Origin: Aestuariivirga sp. | GTDB taxonomy: Bacteria > Pseudomonadota > Alphaproteobacteria > Rhizobiales > Aestuariivirgaceae | Assembly: GCF_020252395.1 (NCBI RefSeq) | Contig: NZ_JADCDB010000005.1 | Span: 1 to 64,000 of the forward strand | Direction: 5' to 3' | DNA length: 64,000 bases | Part shown: positions 1 to 6,813 of the stretch, one piece after another | Numbering within the stretch: position 1 is the first letter of the stretch | Layout: each line of letters starts with the position of its first letter | Notes under the pieces: generated by a model | Seen by the model: the letters and a program-made list of their open reading frames with translations, nothing else | What the model was told of the DNA's origin: nothing | Database searches by the model: none | Translations under genes and position numbers: made by a program

Positions 1-126
1 CACCTCAGAGCCAAAGCAGCACGCACCATCGATGATCTCCGGAAGGCCATCGGAAACATCTGCTCGCTCTTCACTCCAAACGAATGCGCCAACTACTTCG
101 CCGCCGCAGGATATGGATTCAATTGA
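1..126 (+). CDS. IS630-family transposase, C-terminal end (5' part outside window)
   Basis: Frame 1 is open from the first base to a TGA at 124-126 and encodes 41 residues ending in LFTPNECANYFAAAGY. The pattern LFTPxECxNYFxAAGY is what I remember as the C-terminus of IS630-type DDE transposases; the catalytic part lies to the left of the window. It marks the left edge of a lower-GC accessory island with the methyltransferase and ATPase genes. Whether the element is intact cannot be judged from here. Confidence 0.75.
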   Translation, partial: HLRAKAARTIDDLRKAIGNICSLFTPNECANYFAAAGYGFN

Positions 127-143
127 CCGCCCGATGCTCTAAA
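127..143. repeat. Possible right end of the IS element
   Basis: Directly after the transposase stop the sequence contains GATGCTCTAAA (133-143). The same 11 bases recur at 6803-6813, exactly beside a truncated gene. IS630 elements normally end soon after the transposase stop and insert at TA, so this may be a terminal inverted repeat abutting a TA target. That reading is inference; the left end is not in the window. Confidence 0.3.
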
Positions 144-299
144 GGATGAACTAGCGTTAGGCACCCGACTCACGGCAAGGCTAGGGTCCCCCAAGAATCA
201 ACCCGTTCTTCATGATTCACCCGCATGCTGCATTTGATCTGATAGTTAACGGGTGCTCTCCAAATCCTGGGCTTGCCCCGGATCTTCTTTAGGGGTTCA

Positions 300-1589
300 A
301 TGGGCGCGAAAGGCAGACAACCAGCATTTATTGATGCCTTCGCTGGCTGCGGAGGACTTTCGCTCGGTTTGATGCAAGCCGGCTTGAAAGGCCTATTCGC
401 CGTTGAGAAGGACAATTTTGCGTTCGCCACGCTGCGTCATAACTTGATCGATGGTGACGGGACCAACAAGTTCGACTGGCCCAAATGGCTTGAGCAGCAG
501 CCGAAGGCAATCGAAGACCTGTTGGTTGAACACCAAGACGCCCTTGTTGCCCTCCGGGGGGAAGTTGACGTGCTCGCTGGTGGGCCGCCCTGCCAAGGCT
601 TTTCCTCTGCTGGTCGCCGGCGCTCGGACGACCCCCGCAACCGGCTTTTCAAATCCTACGTCGAACTCGTGCGGCTCGTAGAGCCGCGCATCGTGCTCAT
701 GGAGAATGTAAAGGGCTTCACCCTAAGCTTCGGCGGGCAGGAAGGCGTCGACAACTACGCGAGCAGCCTGCGGAACCTCTTATCCGATCGCTATCGCGTT
801 CACGAGCGCCTTTTGGATCTCTCAAGGTTTGGCGTGCCGCAACAACGGATCCGATACATCCTGATCGCTCTGCACCCGTCTTGCGGTGACGTCGACCCCT
901 TCAAGATTATTGAAGAAAGGATGGCGAGCTTTTTGCGATCGCAGCGTCTGCAGGCGCCGGTTAGCTCCTGGTCAGCGATCTCTGACCTTGAGACCGGGAA
1001 GGTCGGCGTCCAGCCCAGCACTGACACACCTGGCTTCAAAGAGACGCTTCCGGCCATGCGCATCACCTCCTACCAGAAGCTGATGGGTGAGGGTGCGGAA
1101 GGCGTCACTGATCTGCGCCTGGCGCGCCACGCCAGCGAGATTGCAAGGCGCTTCGCTGAGATCATTGAAAGCTGTCATGCTGAAGGGCGGCTAAACACCT
1201 CGATCGGCGCGGAGACCCGGCAGCGGTACGGACTGAAGAAGTTGGCGCTGCGTGTGCTTGATCCCGATCGTCCTTCACCTACGATCACCAGCATGCCGGA
1301 TGACCTCCTACATTACAGCGAACCTCGAACGCTAACGGTGCGCGAGAATGCTCGCCTACAGTCATTCCCCGACTGGTTCGCCTTCAAAGGCAAATACACC
1401 ACAGGCGGACACCGCCGACGTCTTGAGGTTCCCAGATTTACCCAAGTCGCTAACGCAGTGCCGCCGCTTGCGGCCTGCGCGATCGGCGAAGCCCTTCTTG
1501 CGATAATGAAAATGCCCGTAGCAAAGAATAAGCCGCTAGCGAGCAGAAAGGCCCGCGTGGAGCAACCGGAACTCATTACGCAGTTCTAG
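300..1589 (+). CDS. DNA (cytosine-5-)-methyltransferase
   Basis: A 429-residue C5 cytosine methyltransferase that would transfer a methyl group from S-adenosylmethionine to cytosine in a specific DNA site. Motifs appear in the usual order: SAM-binding IDAFAGCGGLS (residues 11-21), the catalytic loop GGPPCQGFS with nucleophile Cys98, ENV (135-137), QQRIR (181-185), a variable target-recognition stretch of about 190-330, and motif X NAVPP near 385-389. I chose ATG 300, behind AGGGG at 291-295, rather than the upstream TTG at 273. No cognate type II endonuclease is next to it. Its last 54 bases overlap the 3' end of the opposite-strand receiver gene. It could be an orphan methylase or the self-marking part of the neighbouring module. 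Confidence 0.93.
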   Translation: MGAKGRQPAFIDAFAGCGGLSLGLMQAGLKGLFAVEKDNFAFATLRHNLIDGDGTNKFDWPKWLEQQPKAIEDLLVEHQDALVALRGEVDVLAGGPPCQGFSSAGRRRSDDPRNRLFKSYVELVRLVEPRIVLMENVKGFTLSFGGQEGVDNYASSLRNLLSDRYRVHERLLDLSRFGVPQQRIRYILIALHPSCGDVDPFKIIEERMASFLRSQRLQAPVSSWSAISDLETGKVGVQPSTDTPGFKETLPAMRITSYQKLMGEGAEGVTDLRLARHASEIARRFAEIIESCHAEGRLNTSIGAETRQRYGLKKLALRVLDPDRPSPTITSMPDDLLHYSEPRTLTVRENARLQSFPDWFAFKGKYTTGGHRRRLEVPRFTQVANAVPPLAACAIGEALLAIMKMPVAKNKPLASRKARVEQPELITQF

Positions 1590-2462
1590 CAAAGCGCGGC
1601 GCAGCGCGCGCATTTCGTCCAGCGCGACGACTTGCCCGTTAGCGCCTGCGATTCCGAATGGCTTCCCGTCGGGTGTCAGAACCTTGTGACCCAAAACGTT
1701 TCGCTTAGGCACGATGTCCGCCATGTACCGTTTCACGCTGGCCTGATGTCCTTGATGAATCGCGAATGCTGGTAGGTCGAGCAAGCGTGAAAGGATGCGC
1801 AGGCCGTCGTTAGCCGTGAAAGTTGCGTGGGCCTTCAGGATGTCCACTACCGCTGGGCTGCCCTTAAGCTTCGCAATGGCCCGCTCAACGTTGGGAACCT
1901 TCTCATCAAGCAGGTCGATCATTTCTCTGAGGACGCCCGCCTTGCCAGCATTGTCGAGCATGTCGTGAGCAAGTTGCAAGCATTCGCGAGCCATCTGGTC
2001 GACGTCACTGGTCGCACCCATCACAATCCCCCTCGTGTGGTCCAGATCCAGCACCTTCTTGATCATCACATGAAAGAGCTGGTTAACCTCTTCGGGCAGC
2101 TCGTTTCTAGAGACAAAATAAACGCCTTCGTGGCCTTCAGCGAAGGAAGCACGCCGCAATTCGAGAATGTCAATGTTGGCTGAGTAGAAGACAACATCTT
2201 TATAGGCGATGTGACATCGTATCTCAGAGATTACAGTCTCGCCACGTAGCCCTGCACCGAGGTCCCAATCAACCAAGATTAGGTCAACCTCATCGCGGAA
2301 AAGGTCATCGCCCAAATAGCGAGTCACATCGTTCATTGTGGCGCAGAACGTAGGCTTCAGTTCGAAGCCTTCGTCGGCCATGATCCGCGTCAAGTTAGTA
2401 ACGGCACCAGCCACCATACGCTGTTGGTCTTCCACCCACAGGACATTAAAATCTAGCCTCAT
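1536..2462 (-). CDS. Receiver-domain protein with HEPN-like C-terminal motif
   Basis: A 308-residue protein. Residues 1-125 look like a response-regulator receiver: acidic pair E11/D12, likely phospho-acceptor D65 in ILVDWD, and S94 in VVFYSAN. The usual switch lysine is replaced by Arg (R119). Residues 140-308 look mostly helical, match no DNA-binding output domain I know, and contain KRNVLGHK, in which R254-N255-xxx-H259 fits the RNxxxH catalytic signature of HEPN ribonucleases. The start ATG overlaps the stop of the upstream ATPase gene as ATGA (2459-2462), so the two are translationally coupled and probably partners. Inference: the ATPase/kinase controls this protein, which could be an RNase effector. 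The HEPN assignment rests on one short motif. Confidence 0.75.
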   Translation of the reverse strand: MRLDFNVLWVEDQQRMVAGAVTNLTRIMADEGFELKPTFCATMNDVTRYLGDDLFRDEVDLILVDWDLGAGLRGETVISEIRCHIAYKDVVFYSANIDILELRRASFAEGHEGVYFVSRNELPEEVNQLFHVMIKKVLDLDHTRGIVMGATSDVDQMARECLQLAHDMLDNAGKAGVLREMIDLLDEKVPNVERAIAKLKGSPAVVDILKAHATFTANDGLRILSRLLDLPAFAIHQGHQASVKRYMADIVPKRNVLGHKVLTPDGKPFGIAGANGQVVALDEMRALRRALLELRNEFRLLHAGLSAR

Positions 2463-4813
2463 GTTCGTTTCCGAGCTGGTGCGATGACGACCTGAAAGGC
2501 GATACCACGACCCTCGTAATCACGGTTAAGCTCAATGCTACCGTTCATTTCACCAAGCACTTGGCGTACGTGATACAGGCCTAGTCCCGAGCCCGTGTTC
2601 GTGGCAGTGTAGCCCATGTCAAAGATGCGGTTGGGGTCAACTCCTCTGGCGAGGCCTTGGCCATCATCCACCACGTCAATAACAAGTGCGTTGTCTTCAT
2701 CGCGGCCATGGATGTCGAAATTGATTCGAGGAGCCCTCGCCTTTTTCGCATTGCTGACGAGGTTCTCGACCACGATTGAGATATCCATGGGGTTGAAGCG
2801 CAAGGTCAGGCCAGAGTGACTGTTGGTCACGGAAATTCTAGTGCCTTTGCCTAACGATAGGCGCTCGAGCTTCGATACGTAGTCCTCGATGAAAGCGGCT
2901 AGGTCTGTCTCGATCATGCCCGAGTCCAATTCAAAATTCGCCATCGTAGCGAACTTTGATGCGGCCTGGATGCGGCGGTTCAAGATTGAAATTTGTTCCA
3001 GTGCAGCGACGACTACATCGCGCGAAATAACAGCTTGCTCCGTTGTACCACGCAGAAGGTTCTCGATCTGCTGGTTCAACTCAAACGCGTATATTCCAAC
3101 TTGATGCTGAAGGTTGATCGTGCGAGCGACGTCCAAGCTAACGATGCTGTCAAGAAAATGCGCCCGTCGTCGCTCAATCTCCACCTCGGCTTCGGCCCGA
3201 AGTGCGCGTTCATTTGCTCGCAGCGCAGCAGTCCGCTCTTTGTCGGCCGCCTTGCGTGCTTCGACCTCGGCTCGTTTCAGTTCGTCGTAGCGCTTCTCGG
3301 CCGTTTCCAGTCTACGAAGGAAGTCCTTATCACCTGTCTTTTCAGCAATAGCACGAAGGCTGCCTAGCGACGCCTCGAAGCCGGCGGAGCGTTCATTCAG
3401 GAGGCCGACTAGACGGCGGCTGTAGTCCAATAGCTCGACCTCATCGTTGTCGACTAGCTTTGCAACAGCGGTGGAGACTCGCGCTCGTCCGGCATCCGTC
3501 AGCAAGCGCGAAACATCCTCGGCGCTAGCGTCGGCGCTGTCTGCCCACGACACGGGCACAACGTACTTTTCGAGCCGCTTCAGGCAATGTTCTGTGAAGC
3601 AATTTTGCAACTCGCGCACAGCCGGTGTCTCAATCAGGCCTTGGTTGCGGCTTGAAGCTTCTTGGAAGTCTTCGTCAGTACCAAAAACATCGACCCGCCC
3701 AATGATCTCGCGGCTGCCGAGAAACCGCGAATAGCCTTGCTGCTTGCGGCGGTCATAGCCGAACCAGTCGTTGGCCTCCTCCCCAATGGGGAAAACCCGG
3801 AAGCCATTGCGGAAAAGGAAGACCGAGCCGAAACGAACTGAGGGCAAGCCGACCCGGCGCGCAAAGGTCTGCTTGGCAGACTGGTTCAGGTAATAGAGCT
3901 CGCAGCGGAAGCCAGCGTCGCTGAGTAGGCCGTAGGGATTGGGCTCTCGTATCTTGTAAACGACTTCGCCACGATCGGTCAGCGTCGAACTGATCCAATC
4001 ACCGCTAATCTCAACCTCGATGAACGTCGTCTTCCCGCGCAAATCCGAGAAAATGAAGTTGCCAACGCGGCCGTTGACGATATCTCGCGAGGAAAGCTCC
4101 TTCCCTTTGGCTTTCGACTGTGCCTCTAGAGCCTTGTCCTTCTCCAACTCGTCCGGAGCGGTGATGTGGATCACAAAAGAGTCCGTCGCGCTACCGAACG
4201 GGTTAATGAGCTTGGCGAGCGCGGCTTTCAGGGATTTCAGGTCTTCTCGCGTCCAGATGTGACGAAGTCTTTGGATCTCAATGATCGTGCCGTGTAAGAG
4301 TTTTGCGCCAAAATCCTGAAGTTCCGGCGGGACTTCGAACCGTTCGATGTCGCTATAGTTGAGTGGTATCGTCTCAAACCGTTGGGTATCATCCTTTTCA
4401 AAATCATCCCAGTTGATATCCAGGCGGTGAATTTCTGAGCCGCCCTTCTCTGGACGACTTTGCAAGATGATCGTTTGGCCAAGTCGGTCCGAGGAAAATC
4501 GACCAATACCCTTGCTGCCAGCGAAATGGCCGCGGCTCGATGCCTTATCACGATAATCGCGATTTGCGTCCCGCTTCGAGGAATAGGCGACGAACAGCCA
4601 CTTCTTTTCGAGGTCGTCTCGGTCCATCCCCGAGCCATCATCTGCGACGATGATTTTCTCGGAATCGAAGAAGAGGTGGACGTTCGATGCTCCGGCATCG
4701 AACGAATTCTTGACCATCTCAAAAATCGCAACTTCGTCATCGGTGATCAGTTCGCGGCCAAGGACGCGCTTGAGCCCGACGCTGACGTCGAAATGAAGCT
4801 TACTCTTGGCCAA
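2459..4813 (-). CDS. Dual GHKL ATPase: MORC/HSP90-like N-terminus, histidine-kinase-like C-terminus
   Basis: A 784-residue protein with two Bergerat-fold ATPase modules. The first has E32/N36 in FEMVKNSFDA, DDGSGM (58-63) and GSKGIGRFS (99-107), as in HSP90/MutL/MORC proteins, followed by a probable S5-like region to about 400. A charged coiled coil spans about 495-550. Then comes an H-box-like segment with H570 (NLQHQVGIY), and a second ATPase module with N box around N688, DDGQG (716-720), FDMGYTAT (731-738) and GSGLGLYHV (741-749), typical of histidine kinases. No signal or membrane segment is visible, so it is cytoplasmic. Translation starts at TTG 4813, 33 bases after the small upstream gene, and its stop overlaps the receiver gene. 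It probably senses something and phosphorylates or gates the receiver protein. Confidence 0.85.
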   Translation of the reverse strand: MAKSKLHFDVSVGLKRVLGRELITDDEVAIFEMVKNSFDAGASNVHLFFDSEKIIVADDGSGMDRDDLEKKWLFVAYSSKRDANRDYRDKASSRGHFAGSKGIGRFSSDRLGQTIILQSRPEKGGSEIHRLDINWDDFEKDDTQRFETIPLNYSDIERFEVPPELQDFGAKLLHGTIIEIQRLRHIWTREDLKSLKAALAKLINPFGSATDSFVIHITAPDELEKDKALEAQSKAKGKELSSRDIVNGRVGNFIFSDLRGKTTFIEVEISGDWISSTLTDRGEVVYKIREPNPYGLLSDAGFRCELYYLNQSAKQTFARRVGLPSVRFGSVFLFRNGFRVFPIGEEANDWFGYDRRKQQGYSRFLGSREIIGRVDVFGTDEDFQEASSRNQGLIETPAVRELQNCFTEHCLKRLEKYVVPVSWADSADASAEDVSRLLTDAGRARVSTAVAKLVDNDEVELLDYSRRLVGLLNERSAGFEASLGSLRAIAEKTGDKDFLRRLETAEKRYDELKRAEVEARKAADKERTAALRANERALRAEAEVEIERRRAHFLDSIVSLDVARTINLQHQVGIYAFELNQQIENLLRGTTEQAVISRDVVVAALEQISILNRRIQAASKFATMANFELDSGMIETDLAAFIEDYVSKLERLSLGKGTRISVTNSHSGLTLRFNPMDISIVVENLVSNAKKARAPRINFDIHGRDEDNALVIDVVDDGQGLARGVDPNRIFDMGYTATNTGSGLGLYHVRQVLGEMNGSIELNRDYEGRGIAFQVVIAPARKRT

Positions 4814-4846
4814 TAGATCCGCCCGCTCCCAGTTCCCTAGATGTAG

Positions 4847-5101
4847 TCAGCGACTCAGCAAACGACAGTTTGATAACATGCCTGCCTTGTACTCGTCTGG
4901 ACAGACAAATAGGAGCATCCGCTCTTGGACAAGCTTAATCGCAGATGATCGCCATTCCGGATCGTTGCATTGCTCGAAAGCCCTCGGAGCAGGCGAATCA
5001 AGTGTCACAGAAAGCTCGATGGGGAACGACCAAAAATCCACTGTCTGCCCCTCGCGGACCGAACGACGTCCGGATATCGCGCAACTCAGTTTTTTAGTCA
5101 T
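4847..5101 (-). CDS. Small hypothetical protein upstream of the ATPase
   Basis: An 84-residue reading frame starting MTKKLSCAISGRRSV. Its ATG (5101-5099) overlaps the TGA of the preceding frame as ATGA, and its stop lies 33 bases before the ATPase start, so it is laid out as an operon member. I recognise no domain; the sequence has three scattered cysteines and no membrane segment. Its composition matches the low-GC island. It may be a small regulator or antitoxin-like partner of the ATPase-receiver pair, but this is positional inference only. Confidence 0.5.
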   Translation of the reverse strand: MTKKLSCAISGRRSVREGQTVDFWSFPIELSVTLDSPAPRAFEQCNDPEWRSSAIKLVQERMLLFVCPDEYKAGMLSNCRLLSR

Positions 5102-5295
5102 GAAGTACTGTCTGGGCCATATCCTTTTCTCCACCTTCTGAGCAGCACGTCCTCTCCACGCCTCCGCATTTGACTGGAATACCGCCTGAAGGACTCCTCG
5201 CTCGCGGCTAAATACTTGATATGACCGTTGACCTCCTCAGCAAGGCACCGGTAGGTCCAGTCGGGGCGCTCGACGATCAGGTACTCGGAGCCCGC
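5098..5295 (-). pseudogene. Open frame without a good start, coupled to the 84-residue gene
   Basis: Directly after the TAG that ends the XRE-like frame, the same frame stays open for 65 codons (SEYLIVERPDWTYRCLAEE at its start) and ends in a TGA overlapping the next ATG. The coupling suggests a once-translated gene, but the only in-frame ATG is at codon 43 and no GTG or TTG precedes it. It may be the C-terminal part of the regulator gene cut by a nonsense codon, or a decayed separate gene. No homologous domain was recognised. Confidence 0.35.
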
Positions 5296-5537
5296 CTACC
5301 TGAGTCCAGCAATATGGCCAACTGCAGCAGCCGGATCAAATCCGAGAATGCTGCCGAGCTCTATCAGTTCAACCACGTCCACGCGCCGCTGGCCGCTCTC
5401 CAGCCGCGCAACGTAGCAAGTTGATTGGCTGCGTTGGGTTTCTTGTAGAGGCCGGCTGGCCGGAAGCCCGCCAACTGTTCCAGAGTTTGCCAGAGCTTCT
5501 TCAGTAGTGGTGTAAGCCCCTTCCACGATCCACCCAT
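5296..5537 (-). pseudogene. Frameshifted XRE-type helix-turn-helix regulator
   Basis: One frame from ATG 5537 reads LTPLLKKLWQTLEQLAGF, like helix 1 of an XRE repressor. After a frame change near 5420-5450, another frame reads YVARLESGQRRVDVVELIE and LGSILGFDP, which is the typical end of an XRE helix-turn-helix domain. The two halves together give one HTH domain, so the gene appears broken by a frameshift. Such regulators commonly control restriction and defence genes; here it would have been the first gene of the island operon. A sequencing error cannot be excluded. Confidence 0.55.
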
Positions 5538-5581
5538 ACGTGACGTACCGGCCGCGTGACCGCCCTGTTGGGCGGTTGATG

Positions 5582-5633
5582 CAATGGCCATGGGCGCGGG
5601 GTCCTCAGGCTGGGCGGCGCCCGATGGCCATTG
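5582..5633. repeat. Long inverted repeat / hairpin
   Basis: CAATGGCCATGGGCGC at 5582-5597 pairs with GCGCCCGATGGCCATTG ending at 5633 with one bulge, around a loop of about 19 bases. It lies 38 bases past the DUF1269 stop and at the right edge of the accessory island. There is no T run, so it is not a classical terminator; it may stop or stabilise the DUF1269 transcript, or mark an island boundary. Confidence 0.5.
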
Positions 5634-5671
5634 TTTGTTCAGGCGGCAGCGATCGGCGAACCCTGGCTGCC

Positions 5672-6178
5672 TCAGGTGGCGGGTGCTTGCTTCACATGCT
5701 CGTCGAGCGCGTCGCGCAGGGCTTTTTCTTTGGTTTCGTCGAGCGAGGTGCGCAGCACGGTGCCGCCATGGGGGGCGAGGTCGGCCAGCACCTTGTCGGC
5801 GGTCATGTTCTTGACGAGCAGGAACAGCGCGGCATTGCCCGGCTTGATCGCTTCGGCCACGCCCTTCATGAAATCGTCCCTGATGCCGTAATCGCTGAGC
5901 TTGCCGCCCAGCGCACCCGCCGCCGCGCCCAGCAGCACGCCGGCCAGCGGCATCATGAACAGCAGGCCGACGAGGAAGCCCCAGAAACTGCCCGAAGCCG
6001 CGCCGGCGGCAGTGGTGTTCAACAGCTGATTGAGCTTGATCTTGCCGTCGGCGTCCTTGACGACCACCACGGCATCCTCCAGCGAGATCAGATACTCGTT
6101 CTGGAGCTCCAGCACGCGCTTGCGGACAGTTTCCGCCTTTTCCTCGTTCTCATAAGTAATCGCAATAAGATCGGCCAT
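5672..6178 (-). CDS. DUF1269 family membrane protein
   Basis: A 168-residue protein matching the DUF1269 type: an N-terminal MADLIAITYENEEKAE segment of ferredoxin-like character, then a glycine/alanine-rich hydrophobic stretch (about residues 60-95, including GFLVGLLFMMPLAG) that probably forms one hairpin in the membrane, and a C-terminal soluble part with LVKNMTADKVL. ATG 6178 was chosen because a perfect AGGAGG lies 6 bases upstream (6185-6190), in preference to the TTG at 6184. Function is not known for the family; members are often stress-associated. It is not co-directional with any partner and appears to be a single gene. Confidence 0.85.
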   Translation of the reverse strand: MADLIAITYENEEKAETVRKRVLELQNEYLISLEDAVVVVKDADGKIKLNQLLNTTAAGAASGSFWGFLVGLLFMMPLAGVLLGAAAGALGGKLSDYGIRDDFMKGVAEAIKPGNAALFLLVKNMTADKVLADLAPHGGTVLRTSLDETKEKALRDALDEHVKQAPAT

Positions 6179-6367
6179 CCGCAACCTCCTGTCAGCGCAT
6201 ATCCCGGGTGGCGTTCAACCGTCCCGCCGGGCCCATGGGACATCATTACCGGCCAAACCAGGCGTTCACAAGCGGCAGAGCGCGGTGTTCATCCGTGCCG
6301 GGTGGATGAGAGCGTGTTTGGCGAGGGGGTCCGGATCGTGCCTGGCCTTGCCGGCGACGGCTCCCCG

Positions 6368-6793
6368 TCATGGGCCGGGCGGCGCGTGTCCGGCTGGCGC
6401 CCCGCCCCGGGCGATGTGGCCCGCAATATATTCGGCATCGGCCCACACGCCCCAGATGAAGGCGGAGGCGCGGCGCGACAGCCAGGGGAGGCCAAGGAAA
6501 TAAAGCCCAGGCGCTTTGCTGGAGACGCCACGCTCATGCGCGGGCCTGCCCTTGCCGTCGAAGGCGTCGAACTTGATCCAGCCGAAGTCCAGCGCATAGC
6601 CGGTGGCCCAGACGATGGAGCTGACGCCGGCCTGCGCGAGGCCGTACCGAAGGGCGGCATGGGAGACACCGTCCGGAGACATGCATAACGCATTTGCCTG
6701 ATCCGGAGGGAGGCGGGCGATGCCATGGGGAACCGCATCCGGGATTGAATTGAAGAAGGAGTTCTGCGATTTGGCCTGCGTCGAAGGAGCCAA
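6368..6793 (-). pseudogene. C-terminal remnant of a flavin-containing monooxygenase
   Basis: About 140 residues resembling the C-terminal third of FAD-dependent monooxygenases: IVWATGYALDFGWI (the conserved ATGY motif), then GLYFLGLPWLSRRAS and FIWGVWADAEYIAGHI. The N-terminal FAD- and NADPH-binding GxGxxG domains, roughly 250 or more residues, are missing; the frame begins just past the ugpC-like stop. The break point at about 6793 is followed within 10 bases by the 11-mer shared with the IS end at 133-143, so an insertion or deletion mediated by that element is plausible. Not expected to be functional. Confidence 0.75.
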
Positions 6794-6794
6794 C

Positions 6795-6813
6795 CTCCGG
6801 CTGATGCTCTAAA
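6795..6813. repeat. Second copy of the putative IS-end sequence
   Basis: GATGCTCTAAA at 6803-6813 is identical to 133-143, with similar C/G-rich bases before it. It lies at the junction between the truncated monooxygenase and the ABC ATPase stop codon (6809-6811). It may be the scar of an excised or deleted element; an 11-base match alone can arise by chance. Confidence 0.3.

Noticed and set aside
1536-4813. Detocs-type or classical two-component system
   Set aside because: No nucleoside phosphorylase-type effector and no DNA-binding output are present, and the N-terminal ATPase module is not a known Detocs sensor.
4806-5141. Plus-strand frame of 111 codons in the small-gene region
   Set aside because: No ribosome site or domain, and it is opposite the coupled minus-strand frames, which fit the operon better.
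6246-6446. Extra minus-strand frame past the monooxygenase remnant
   Set aside because: Arg/Pro-rich shadow of the remnant with no conserved sequence.
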